64,000 bases of DNA from Adhaeribacter swui (GTDB lineage Bacteria; Bacteroidota; Bacteroidia; Cytophagales; Hymenobacteraceae), in the NCBI RefSeq assembly GCF_014217805.1, contig NZ_CP055156.1, positions 1,736,001-1,800,000 on the forward strand, read 5' to 3'. The first letter of the stretch is position 1; every line of letters starts with the position of its first letter. A model generated the notes under the pieces. The model was not told the origin of the DNA and did not search any database. It worked only from the letters and a program-made list of their open reading frames with translations. Both the position numbers and the translations under genes were made by a program. Shown piece after piece: positions 46,032-54,530 of the stretch.

Positions 46032-47009
46032 ATGGAAGCAAAACGATTAAATAAATTTATCAGCGATACGGGTTTCTGTTCGCGGCGCGAGGCTGATAAT
46101 TTGTTGGAACAAGGCCGGGTAACGGTAAACGGTAAAGTTCCGGATGCAGGCACCAAAGTAACCGCTCAGGATAAAGTACGCATCGACGGCGAAATGCTCC
46201 GCATCCGGCACGAAGAACCCGTGTTTCTATTATTTAACAAGCCGGCTGGTATTGCCACAACCACCGATCTTTCAGTCAGAAACAATATTATTCAGGCGCT
46301 GAATTACCCGGCTTCTTTGCAGCCCATTGGCTTTTTAGACCGCGACGCCGAAGGTTTACTTTTGCTAAGCAACGATACCGAATGGGCCCGGAAAATGACC
46401 AAAGCCGATACCCGCTACGAAAAAGAATATATAGTAACGGTAGATAAATTGATTTCCCCGGATTTTTTAAATAAAGTAAGCGAAGGCGGCATTCCGGAGC
46501 CCGGCGAAGAACGCAAGAAAAATTTTGTTAACCGATTAGGTACCAATCGTTTTAGGATAGTGCTGGAACCCGGCACCAACCACCACCTGAAACGCGTAGT
46601 AGAAGGCTTAGGCTATAAAATTGTGCATTTGCAAAGAACCCGCTTAAGCGATTTAACCGCCGGAAAACTTCACGTAGGCATGTGGCGCACCTTAACCGGC
46701 ACCGAAATAACCAGCCTTAAAAACGAGATTTCTCAAAAAGCCCGCCGGAACTTCGGCTCTTCCCGGGTGGCCGATGATTTTACTGACGAAGACTTTGCGC
46801 CACGTACTACCCGCCCTGCTAAGCCCAAAACCCCGGCAAAACCTGGCACTTCAACCCGGAGTGCTACTCCTGCTAACAGAAGTGCAAAAAGTTCGCCGCG
46901 CAGCACCGGCTCCACGGGGCAGAAGCGGATTGGTAAAAGCAAACCCGCCTCAGCTCGCCCGGCTTCCCGTAATACCAGTCGCAGAACTGGTGGCTCGCCG
47001 AAGAGGTAG
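46032..47009 (+). CDS. RluF-like pseudouridine synthase, divergent
   Basis: 325 residues. An S4 RNA-binding domain (1-60; MEAKRLNKFISDTGFCSRRE) precedes a RsuA/RluB/RluF-type catalytic domain. The catalytic Asp103 is present in GFLDRDAEG, but the usual motif is GRLD: Arg is replaced by Phe101. The NRQxRRM motif of the family is replaced by NHHLKR at 183-188. The overall layout (TRYEKEYIVTVDKLIS, LQRTRLSDL, GMWRTLTGTE) still fits RluF, which modifies U2604 of 23S rRNA in E. coli. A basic, Pro/Ser/Arg-rich disordered tail of about 85 residues follows. Activity is uncertain. Confidence 0.8.
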   Translation: MEAKRLNKFISDTGFCSRREADNLLEQGRVTVNGKVPDAGTKVTAQDKVRIDGEMLRIRHEEPVFLLFNKPAGIATTTDLSVRNNIIQALNYPASLQPIGFLDRDAEGLLLLSNDTEWARKMTKADTRYEKEYIVTVDKLISPDFLNKVSEGGIPEPGEERKKNFVNRLGTNRFRIVLEPGTNHHLKRVVEGLGYKIVHLQRTRLSDLTAGKLHVGMWRTLTGTEITSLKNEISQKARRNFGSSRVADDFTDEDFAPRTTRPAKPKTPAKPGTSTRSATPANRSAKSSPRSTGSTGQKRIGKSKPASARPASRNTSRRTGGSPKR

Positions 47010-47057
47010 CGAGCCTTAAACCAATTCTATTTATTCAATCCAGGAATTTTTAAAAAA

Positions 47058-47951
47058 TTACATTTCCCCGCGGGAGATAGCGTATAGTTCGTACCAATCC
47101 TGATGCTCCAGATCGATGGTGAACGCTTTGGCAGCGTGGCGTAGGCGTTGTTCGTCGCGGGTACCCAGGAGTGGCAAAGCATCCAGTTTAATAATCCAGG
47201 CGACAGCAATAGATTCCGGATCGGCGTTATACTTCTCCCCCATTTGCTGGAGCTTTTGCCGTACACGCACGGCTACTTCATCGGTACCATTCGCAATGCG
47301 GCCATCGGCCAGCGGCCCAGAAGCAATTGGGCGCATGTAGCGCTGCCGGCTGTAATCGATCTGGCCATTATCCAGAGCCAAGGTATTCAGTAAATTCAGC
47401 TCAATGTGGTTGGTTACAATCGGAATGTTGAGATAAGCGGCCAATAACTGGTGCTGGAAAACCGTAAAGTTAGCCACCCCAATGTTTTTTACCTTGCCCG
47501 ATTCTTTTAGCTGCCGCAGCGTAATGGCGGTTTCCTCCAGATTAGAAATAGGATCGAGGTAGTTTAACAAGAAAATATCAATGTAATCGGTTTGCAGATT
47601 ACGCAACGATTCGTCCAGACAACGCAATATGTGTTGGCGCGAGGTATCGTAATGTTTTACACGTACTTCGGGCTTGCTCGGGTGCGGCAGTCGCAAGCCA
47701 CACTTGGTAAATAACACAATATCTTCGCGTTTAAACGATTTCTGGCTAATTACCTGCCCGAATAATTCTTCGGCGTGGTACGTGCCGTAAATATCGGCGT
47801 GGTCGAAGGTGTTAATGCCCAGTTCCAAGCAAAGATTAACAATCTTTTCCATGGCGGCGGGGGTGGTGTTTTGCTCTTCCTGCCAACGGTGAAAACTGTA
47901 AACGGCGGGGGATACTTTGGGTCCAGCGTCGCTTAAATAAATTTTTTGCAT
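47058..47951 (-). CDS. Aldo/keto reductase, YdhF-like, catalytic His replaced
   Basis: 297 residues from the ATG at 47951, which gives the usual start MQKIYLSDAG; a longer form begins at 47993. The catalytic Asp50 and Tyr55 (NTFDHADIYG) and Lys83 (TKCGL) are in place. The fourth tetrad residue, normally His in LLHRPD, is Asn130 in FLLNYLDP (codon 47562-47564). GVANFTVFQHQLLAAYL and VTNHIELNLL fit the YdhF group of NADPH-dependent reductases. The change could reduce or alter activity on carbonyls. It is convergent with the RluF-like gene. Confidence 0.85.
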   Translation of the reverse strand: MQKIYLSDAGPKVSPAVYSFHRWQEEQNTTPAAMEKIVNLCLELGINTFDHADIYGTYHAEELFGQVISQKSFKREDIVLFTKCGLRLPHPSKPEVRVKHYDTSRQHILRCLDESLRNLQTDYIDIFLLNYLDPISNLEETAITLRQLKESGKVKNIGVANFTVFQHQLLAAYLNIPIVTNHIELNLLNTLALDNGQIDYSRQRYMRPIASGPLADGRIANGTDEVAVRVRQKLQQMGEKYNADPESIAVAWIIKLDALPLLGTRDEQRLRHAAKAFTIDLEHQDWYELYAISRGEM

Positions 47952-48182
47952 GCGTAAATTTCTAATTTTATCCTGGGTGCTATCGACCATCAAACTTAAA
48001 CGTTATTCCGGATATTTGTTGCTTAAAGTTATAAAGAGCCAAATAAAGTATTTTTATACCCCGGTATTAGTTTGTAAAAAAGTAAAAATTTAAAAAAATT
48101 ATGCTGGCACAGGCATGCGCTAATTAATAAACTAATTGCTTTTTTTAAATTTTCTCTTTTTACAAAGATGCAAACAAATTTA

Positions 48183-50726
48183 TTATCCTGGTCTTTTCTT
48201 AGTACCTCGCGTTGGTGGCGCCGAGAGCGGATCTTCGGGCCAGTGGTGTTTGGGATAACGACCGCGTAAATCTTTCCGGACATCAAAATACCCGGTGTTC
48301 CAAAAACTGCGCAAATCGCGGGTTACCTGCACCGGGCGCGAAGCCGGCGAAAGCAGATGGATGAGTAAAGGTACTTTGCCGTTGCCAATGCGAGGCGTAT
48401 CCAGCATTCCGAAAACTTCTTGCAAGCGCACTGCCAAAACCGGGGATGTTACCTCAGAATAATCTAAAGCAATGCGGGAACCACTGGGCACGGTGAGATG
48501 CGTGGGCGCTAGGCGATCCATTTCCTGACGTTGCTCCCAGGATAAATCACTCAGCAAAATTTCTTTAAAATCCAGCCGGGCTACTTGCTCCAGCGAGCGT
48601 AATTGCAGCAAGTGCGGGCGCAGCCATTCCGATGCAGTAGCAGCTAACGCCTCATCGGAAACATCGGGCCAGCGCTCGAGTTCTAATTGATGCAGAAACT
48701 GCAGCCGTTGGCGGGTATTTTGCGCTTCTTCGGACCAAGGCAAGCGGCTGATGCCTTTTTCGAGTAAAGCTTGCAGCAACACATCGGCGACTAATTCCGG
48801 ATTGGGTTTTGTTTGCGTTGTTTCTTCCAGAATTAAAGCACCCAATCGGGTAATTTGCCGGGCACTGACGCGGCCGGTATTTTCTTCGTAGCGTACTTCC
48901 TGTTGTTGTTCTAACTGGCCGCTAAAGTGTTTTATAAGATCTGATTTAGCTACCGGCGCCGCCAGTAAAATGCGCGCCTGGTTATTGGTTTTCAAATGAG
49001 CAACGCCGTAAAATTCGGCTTCTGAAAACAGTTCAGTGGCTAAATTTGCCCGCTGGCCCGTAATGAGTCGTACCCTCCCGGAAGTTTCCCGTTGGGCCAA
49101 ACGATCGGGGTAAGCTAAAGCCGTGAGTAAGCCGGCGGCTTCCGGCGCCAATTTGCTATCTGTGGCCCGAATTCGCTGGCGCAAATGACGGGCTTGTTCG
49201 CGCACCCGGCGTAAAATGCTTTCTTCTACGGTAAAGCCTGGTGTGGGCGGCCGTTGGCCAGCTAATAATTCCAACCGTAAAGCCAAATCAGGTAAAAGAT
49301 TGGTTTGGCTATTATCCTGGGATTTTAAAATATCGCGCTCCGCGAGCAAGGCGGCCAAGGCGCAAGCCGTAGAACCTAAGCCTAAGTGATGGCCCTGCAC
49401 TACCAAATGGCCCAAGCGGGGCGGTAAACCTAAAGCCGCTAAAGCTTTTCCGTGACGAGTAGCGTTGCCAGCAGCGTCTATGGCTTCAAGGCGCAATAAT
49501 AGGTCGCGGGCTAAGGCTATAGCGGCCGCTGGTGGTTGGTCTAACCATTTTAAGGAAGCAATGTCTTTTATGCCCCAAATAGCTAGTTCCAGGGCTAAAC
49601 TGCTCAGGTCGGCCTCGCAGATTTCGGGCGCTTGTTGCTCGGGTAATTGCAACTGGTCGGCCTTCGACCATAATCGGAAACAAACGCCGGGGCCTAAGCG
49701 CCCGGCTCTACCCCGCCGTTGGTCAGCGGCGGCTTGCGATACCGGAACCGTTGCCAGGGTAGTAAGCCCGGTACAGGCAACAAACTTTGGCACCCGGGCC
49801 AGGCCGGCGTCTATTACAATTTTTACGCCCGCAATAGTTAAACTGGTTTCGGCAATGCTGGTGGCTAATACTACTTTGCGTTGCCCTTTTGCGGTAGGTT
49901 GGATAGCGGCTTGTTGTTGAGCTAAGCTTAGTTCGCCGTGCAGCAAATGCAACTGGGTGTTGGTGGGTAATTTACCTTCCAGGTGTTGCGCTACTTTGCG
50001 CATTTCGCCTAAACCAGGTAAAAAAACTAAAACATCTCCTTCGGGATGCTGCGTTAAGGCTTGTCGGATGGTTTTGGGTACTAAGTTCTGCAAACGATCC
50101 TGGGTGCGGCTGCCCGCTGCGGCTACTTCGGCAGGAGTAGAATAATGCGTTTTCACGGGGAACATTCGTCCTTCGCTGCGTATAATGGGTGCTGTCAGCC
50201 AGTTAGCAATACCGGCGGCATCCAGAGTAGCACTCATTACTAAAATGCGTAAGTCGGGCCGTAATACTGCCTGGGCATCCAGAGTCAGGGCTAATCCTAA
50301 ATCTGCTTGCAAGCTTCTTTCGTGAAACTCGTCGAAAATGATGGCGGCTACTCCTTCCAGAGCCGGATCATCCTGCAACAGTCGGGTTAAAATGCCTTCG
50401 GTTACTACTTCAATCTGCGTTTTATCCGAAATGGCCCGTTCCATCCTTACCCGGTACCCAACTGTTTCGCCTACCTTTTCGTGGAGTAAATCAGCCATGC
50501 GCTGGGCGGAAGCCCGGGCAGCTAAGCGGCGGGGTTCCAGCATGATAATTTTGCCTTGATTTCGCCAGGCAGCTTCTAATAAAGCTAAAGGTACTAAGGT
50601 GGTTTTACCGGCCCCTGGAGGTGCTTCCAAGATAGCGCGGCTATTGGTATCTAAAGCTTGTACGAGCCGCGGCAAAGCTTCAGTAACGGGTAAGTTGGGT
50701 AGTAGCGGTAACAGAATATTAGACAT
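48183..50726 (-). CDS. hrpB: ATP-dependent helicase HrpB
   Basis: 847 residues, the normal length. The DEAH-type motifs are present: Walker A EAPPGAGKTTLVP, the DExH box as IFDEFHERS, SATL (motif III) in VMSATLDAAG, and QRRGRAGRLGPG (motif VI). The C-terminal HrpB-specific domain has LRRVREQARHLRQRI and IDYSEVTSPVLAVRLQEVFG. It is a cytoplasmic RNA or DNA helicase of unclear function. Its start faces the Mrr-like gene across a 97-base spacer holding an inverted repeat. Confidence 0.95.
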   Translation of the reverse strand: MSNILLPLLPNLPVTEALPRLVQALDTNSRAILEAPPGAGKTTLVPLALLEAAWRNQGKIIMLEPRRLAARASAQRMADLLHEKVGETVGYRVRMERAISDKTQIEVVTEGILTRLLQDDPALEGVAAIIFDEFHERSLQADLGLALTLDAQAVLRPDLRILVMSATLDAAGIANWLTAPIIRSEGRMFPVKTHYSTPAEVAAAGSRTQDRLQNLVPKTIRQALTQHPEGDVLVFLPGLGEMRKVAQHLEGKLPTNTQLHLLHGELSLAQQQAAIQPTAKGQRKVVLATSIAETSLTIAGVKIVIDAGLARVPKFVACTGLTTLATVPVSQAAADQRRGRAGRLGPGVCFRLWSKADQLQLPEQQAPEICEADLSSLALELAIWGIKDIASLKWLDQPPAAAIALARDLLLRLEAIDAAGNATRHGKALAALGLPPRLGHLVVQGHHLGLGSTACALAALLAERDILKSQDNSQTNLLPDLALRLELLAGQRPPTPGFTVEESILRRVREQARHLRQRIRATDSKLAPEAAGLLTALAYPDRLAQRETSGRVRLITGQRANLATELFSEAEFYGVAHLKTNNQARILLAAPVAKSDLIKHFSGQLEQQQEVRYEENTGRVSARQITRLGALILEETTQTKPNPELVADVLLQALLEKGISRLPWSEEAQNTRQRLQFLHQLELERWPDVSDEALAATASEWLRPHLLQLRSLEQVARLDFKEILLSDLSWEQRQEMDRLAPTHLTVPSGSRIALDYSEVTSPVLAVRLQEVFGMLDTPRIGNGKVPLLIHLLSPASRPVQVTRDLRSFWNTGYFDVRKDLRGRYPKHHWPEDPLSAPPTRGTKKRPG

Positions 50727-50743
50727 TTATATGCAAGATCACA

Positions 50744-50791
50744 ATTCTTTATTCATCTACTTATAAGTAATAATATAAGTGAATAAAGAAT
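50744..50791. promoter_or_regulatory. Inverted repeat in the hrpB / Mrr-like divergent spacer
   Basis: Left arm 50744-50765 (ATTCTTTATTC and ACTTATA separated by ATCT) pairs with right arm 50774-50791, giving an 11 + 7 bp stem with a 4-base bulge. It sits 33 bases before the ATG of the Mrr-like nuclease and 18 after the hrpB start codon region. It could be an operator for a control protein or a leader hairpin. Confidence 0.5.
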
Positions 50792-50823
50792 CTAGAGTTA
50801 TTAAAATTTAACTGTCAAAGACC

Positions 50824-51684
50824 ATGAAAGCATGGAGTTATAAACAACATATAAATCCGAAGATAATAAATGATTTTCCATTTAATTCTAATTGTAGGTA
50901 TTGTGGAAACAAAATGGAGATTCAAGAAATTAAATCCTACTGGGATATTACTGCTGCTGAGTTTATTAAAACTTTTGAAGAATTGAAGTTTTACATGAGA
51001 AAAGAAACTGGAGTAGGAGATGAAACTTTGAATTTAAGACCGGATACTTTAGATGATGAATCTACTTCTCTACTGCATTGTAACATCTGTAGTTGGTGGC
51101 GGATTCAAAAGCATTTATCCATGTGGGCACCATCTCAATTGTGGGATTCCTACTTTGGGGTAAGTGGTGTATTAAAAAATCTTGACTTTACAGATCAGAG
51201 TATTCCCATAAAGGAAATTCGTAATTATTTAGCTGCACGTTATAACCACCGCTTCCATATTCATCCAAAGGTTTTTGAAGAAGTGGTTTCTAGTGTTTTT
51301 AAAAGTTTAGGATATAATAATTACATCACAGCATATTCCAATGATGGAGGAATTGATGTTGTATTAGAAAGACCAGATAAGGAATTAATTGGAATTCAAA
51401 TAAAACGTTATAAAAAATCTATTAAAGTAGAACAGATAAGATCCTTTTTAGGAGCATTAATGATTAATAATATGACTAAAGGATTATTTGTCTGTACTTC
51501 AGATTTTCAATCAGGTTGTTTTCCAATAAGCAAATCTTTTCCAATAATGTTAATTAACGCCCAGAGCTTTTATGAAGCTCTAAAAGAGGCACAACAGAAA
51601 GACAATGATAATGCTTTTGAATTTAACAAGAGTTCGATTCCACGACTATATTATTTTGATAGCCTTCACCGAAATAGTTTATAA
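50824..51684 (+). CDS. Mrr-like restriction endonuclease with zinc ribbon
   Basis: 286 residues. The C-terminal half is a Mrr-type PD-(D/E)xK nuclease: FEEVVSSVFKSLGY (Glu near 152), GGIDVV with catalytic Asp178, and IQIKRYKK with Gln192-x-Lys194, then FLGALM and GLFVCTSDF. The N-terminal half has Cys24-x2-Cys27 and Cys86-x2-Cys89, a split zinc ribbon likely used for DNA recognition. Mrr proteins cut modified or foreign DNA. No methylase or other restriction subunit is nearby. The gene is much richer in A and T than hrpB and the following gene, suggesting recent transfer. Confidence 0.85.
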   Translation: MKAWSYKQHINPKIINDFPFNSNCRYCGNKMEIQEIKSYWDITAAEFIKTFEELKFYMRKETGVGDETLNLRPDTLDDESTSLLHCNICSWWRIQKHLSMWAPSQLWDSYFGVSGVLKNLDFTDQSIPIKEIRNYLAARYNHRFHIHPKVFEEVVSSVFKSLGYNNYITAYSNDGGIDVVLERPDKELIGIQIKRYKKSIKVEQIRSFLGALMINNMTKGLFVCTSDFQSGCFPISKSFPIMLINAQSFYEALKEAQQKDNDNAFEFNKSSIPRLYYFDSLHRNSL

Positions 51685-51754
51685 AGTAAGTAAATCAATG
51701 TATAATTTTAAAAATTTACATTGATTTACAACTAGTAAGTTAAATTGCTTTCTC

Positions 51755-52936
51755 CTACAGCAACAAGCTATCTACCCGGTGTGCATGTACCATGCCTTCG
51801 CACGGCGACCACGAAAATATAGTAAAACGGCCGTCCTGAGAAGCTACAAGTGCGTGTGCATCGCGTTGGTCGTATACAAATTGGGCCGCCGATAAATGCC
51901 GGGTACCGCCGTTTTGCGCCGGATGAATAATTAAAGGCTCCGCTCCCAGAATAGGTTCGGTTACAATTATCTGTTCTACCGGCGGTTTATCGGGCGGTCG
52001 ACGAATTTTAGCTCCAAAGGCAAGCAGTTCGTATTGGTCGCTGATAATGGTAGCGCCATCTACGGCTGTTACTCCCGCCACCCCTTCTACCGCTTGGCGC
52101 AGCTTAGCTTGCCAGTAACTGGAGCCTTGTTCTTGTTCTTCCTGCTTCAGAATCGCAGATAAACCATCAAAGGCCGGCTGAATGGCATAGGAAATAGGGT
52201 GAATAATGGAATCGCGCCAGGTTTGGGTACCATGCGGAACTACCAGCAAACTACCCCCGCGTTTATGGGCCCGCATAGATGCTGCTAATTGTACCAGCAC
52301 ATCTACCGAACCGTTCCAGGTGGTAGGGGTGGTAAAACCTAACAAAGAAGTGAGCACAGCCGGACAATCGGGTAAGCTGGCACTTTGCTCATCAATAATT
52401 TTTACTTCGTCGCCTTTTAATACGGCCACATTCACAAACTTGCCGAAGCTATCTTGTCCGCGGTGTTTAATTACCAGCAAGCCCGGCTCAATTACCTCCA
52501 GTACAAAACATAAACTAGGTATCTGGCGAGTGGCTCCCCACACGTATAAATCATCGCCTTGCCCCCATACGCCTAAATGAATACCGGGCCGTTCTACAGC
52601 TGGGCCCAGTTTTGTAAGGCTGCTGGGAGTAAGAGCCAGTTTTTGCTCAAACAACATGGGCTGAAAGGCTTGTTCCGGGGGCAGAAAAGCTAAGGAAATT
52701 TGCGGCGAATGTCCTTCTTCACGTCGTAAGCTGGCCCAAAATGCAACGTCCACAATGGCCTCGATAGCCGTTTCATCCGGAGTAGAAGTTACAATATGCT
52801 CCCGGTGTTGGTTGGCTGTTGTAAGTTCCGCAAAGTGTTGTTCAATGGCCGGGGCTACTACCCGGGCAGCCTGGTATCGGGTTTCGCGGTTCATTTTACG
52901 ACGGTGTGCAGAAGGTAAAGGCTCACGTTTTAACAT
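51755..52936 (-). CDS. DAC-domain-like protein (diadenylate-cyclase-related sensor, DACNV type)
   Basis: 393 residues, no signal peptide or membrane helix, so cytoplasmic. The C-terminal region resembles the DAC fold of DisA/CdaA: RGGSLLVVP at 216-224, then VDGATIISD with the DGA motif (293-295), then GGTRHLSAAQF (343-353) at the place of the DAC GTRHRxA motif, followed by ALVASQDGR. The second RHR Arg is Leu348. The N-terminal 200 residues form an unknown alpha/beta domain with VEPAL-like stretches. It fits the group I know as 'putative sensor domain DACNV'. It could be a nucleotide sensor or a cyclase; I cannot tell. It is convergent with the Mrr-like gene. Confidence 0.6.
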   Translation of the reverse strand: MLKREPLPSAHRRKMNRETRYQAARVVAPAIEQHFAELTTANQHREHIVTSTPDETAIEAIVDVAFWASLRREEGHSPQISLAFLPPEQAFQPMLFEQKLALTPSSLTKLGPAVERPGIHLGVWGQGDDLYVWGATRQIPSLCFVLEVIEPGLLVIKHRGQDSFGKFVNVAVLKGDEVKIIDEQSASLPDCPAVLTSLLGFTTPTTWNGSVDVLVQLAASMRAHKRGGSLLVVPHGTQTWRDSIIHPISYAIQPAFDGLSAILKQEEQEQGSSYWQAKLRQAVEGVAGVTAVDGATIISDQYELLAFGAKIRRPPDKPPVEQIIVTEPILGAEPLIIHPAQNGGTRHLSAAQFVYDQRDAHALVASQDGRFTIFSWSPCEGMVHAHRVDSLLL

Positions 52937-53313
52937 ATACTAAAATTCGAAATTACGCTGGATTCTGTTGAGGTGCAAACAAACAGAACGCTATAAAGTT
53001 GCCAGACAATACATGGCAGTAACGGAGAAGCAAGCAGGAAGTTAATTTAGAATTACGGATTAGCAACCACTGGTATTTTAGGCAAGAGATCACCAACACA
53101 TAAATGCTTGGGTGGATGTTTACAATTTATATATTATATATAGAAAAATTATTTGTTAAATTTTTATTAATTCTAAATTTTTATTATAATTGTTACAGAC
53201 ATATAGCTGATTTGGTGAATAATAGCACAATGTTGCTGCGGAGGTATCTGCACCCAAATTAGTAAACCCTACTAATGACCTAACCAATTAATCAACCTAT
53301 TAAAATTACCCTA
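52937..53313. other. Intergenic region, 377 bases
   Basis: AT-rich spacer between the divergent DAC-like and 65-residue genes, presumably with both promoters. 53120-53190 is nearly pure A and T. No gene or repeat identified. Confidence 0.5.
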
Positions 53314-53511
53314 ATGGAAAAGCTACAGGCAATGCTCCGGCTCATGGAATCAGATGAATTTTTGTTAATCACGAAAACAAAAGATCAGGATGGTATAACG
53401 TATAACCGCGATATGACAGACAGCCACGCGCGACGATTTTGCCTGCAAGTATACGAACACATTAAGAACGGTCAGCAAACCTTAAACGCTTTTAAGCAAT
53501 TATTTAAATAA
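53314..53511 (+). CDS. Small protein of unknown function
   Basis: 65 residues, soluble, slightly basic C-terminus. The sequence MEKLQAMLRLMESDEFLLIT, then DQDGITYNRDMTDSHARRFC and HIKNGQQTLNAFKQLF, suggests a short beta hairpin followed by one long helix. Codon use and a very strong terminator 94 bases downstream support a real gene with its own promoter. I do not recognise a family. Confidence 0.6.
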   Translation: MEKLQAMLRLMESDEFLLITKTKDQDGITYNRDMTDSHARRFCLQVYEHIKNGQQTLNAFKQLFK

Positions 53512-53604
53512 GCTACTCGCCTGTTTGGCAAAGTTTTGCCGGAAGTTAGTTGTCAGCAAAACTTTACAGAGAAATTAGCCTACCTTAAATAACAAACATT
53601 TAAT

Positions 53605-53652
53605 AAACCAGAAAGCCGGAGAAGCATTTTACTTTCTCCGGCTTTCTGGTTT
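53605..53652 (+). terminator. Strong terminator after the 65-residue gene
   Basis: A 19-bp perfect stem (53605-53623 with 53634-53652) around CCGGAGAA/TTCTCCGG with a T run; among the most stable hairpins in the window. Confidence 0.92.
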
Positions 53653-53735
53653 TTAGTTTAGAAGTAAGTTGACAATATAAAAATTTAAAAAATAGGGGCT
53701 ACTAGTTGTAAACAGCTAAAAGCCAAGCTGCTTAA

Positions 53736-53948
53736 TCAAATACTTTTTAAGTAAAGGTTTTCTACTTTTTGGCGGGCCCAAGGCGTTTTCCGCAGAAAAG
53801 TTAAGCTGGATTTAATGCTGGGGTTGTTGGTAAAACTTTTAATGTTTATCCTGGCACCCAATTCTTCCCAACCGTAATAGTTTACCAGGTGCGTTAAAAT
53901 CATCTCCAGCGTTTTACCGTGCAACGGATTATTCTTTTGTTCTTCCAT
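53736..53948 (-). CDS. VF530-family DNA-binding protein (DUF2132)
   Basis: 70 residues, the family length. [20 protein letters not shown], then [20 protein letters not shown] and [19 protein letters not shown] match the VF530 pattern closely. The fold is a small helical DNA-binding one, cytoplasmic; biological role unknown. It follows the CBS-domain gene by 22 bases and is probably co-transcribed with it. Confidence 0.9.
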   Translation of the reverse strand: MEEQKNNPLHGKTLEMILTHLVNYYGWEELGARINIKSFTNNPSIKSSLTFLRKTPWARQKVENLYLKSI

Positions 53949-53970
53949 TTAACTGTAAACCAGGCAGTAT

Positions 53971-54408
53971 TTATTGTTGATTGGAGATGTAGTTTTGCAA
54001 ACTATCAATGATAAACTTTTGCTCTTCCATCAGGTGTTTTACAATATCGCTCATTGAGATAATGCCTACTACTTTATCGCTATCATCCAGCACCGGTAAA
54101 TACCGGATTACTTTATCGGTCATCAGGTTCATGCATTCTTTCACAGTGGTAGTGGGCGTTACCGTAACCGGGTGGTCGTTCATGATTTCTTTAATGAGCG
54201 TTTTCTTCGAAGCTTTTCCTTCCAGAATCACTTTACGGGCATAATCTCTTTCCGTAAAAATGCCGATAAACTTGTCGGAATCCATTACCAGCAAAGCGCC
54301 TACATTTTTATTCATCATCATTTCCAAGGCGTTGTAAACCGTAGAATACGATTCGATGGTGATGGTGGCGTAACCTTTCTTTTGCAAAATATTCTTTACG
54401 TGGCTCAT
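53971..54408 (-). CDS. Two-CBS-domain protein
   Basis: 145 residues made of two CBS domains (about 10-65 and 75-130). Domain 1 has GALLVMDSDKFIGIFTERDY and domain 2 VIRYLPVLDDSDKVVGIISM followed by SDIVKHL. Such stand-alone pairs bind adenine nucleotides (AMP, ATP, SAM or c-di-AMP in some families) and act as sensors or modulators of a partner. The partner is unknown; the next gene in the unit is a VF530 DNA-binding protein. It is about 1.0 kb from the DAC-like gene, but without a shared transcript. Confidence 0.92.
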   Translation of the reverse strand: MSHVKNILQKKGYATITIESYSTVYNALEMMMNKNVGALLVMDSDKFIGIFTERDYARKVILEGKASKKTLIKEIMNDHPVTVTPTTTVKECMNLMTDKVIRYLPVLDDSDKVVGIISMSDIVKHLMEEQKFIIDSLQNYISNQQ

Positions 54409-54479
54409 AATTGTCTTGTTAAGTTTAGCAGCTTCGGGTTTAGAGCATTTAAATATTTAAAAGTACAATATATTAAAAA

Positions 54480-54504
54480 AGCCGGGATAAAAAATACCCC
54501 GGCT
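54480..54504 (-). terminator. Terminator of the chitinase gene
   Basis: A 7-bp stem (54480-54486 with 54498-54504) followed by a T run on the minus strand, 27 bases after the stop at 54531. Confidence 0.8.
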
Positions 54505-54530
54505 AAATAAGTGCCTAAAAGTAAGGCTTT

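Noticed and set aside
46774-47019. Second frame inside the RluF-like tail
   Set aside because: Produced by the repetitive Pro/Ser/Arg/Lys tail of the overlapping gene.
48029-48286. 85-residue minus-strand frame overlapping the hrpB 3' end
   Set aside because: Most of it lies in another frame of hrpB and the rest in an AT-rich spacer; no signal of coding.
53100-53200. AT-rich stretch as an insertion sequence end or attachment site
   Set aside because: No terminal repeats, direct repeats or integrase gene nearby.
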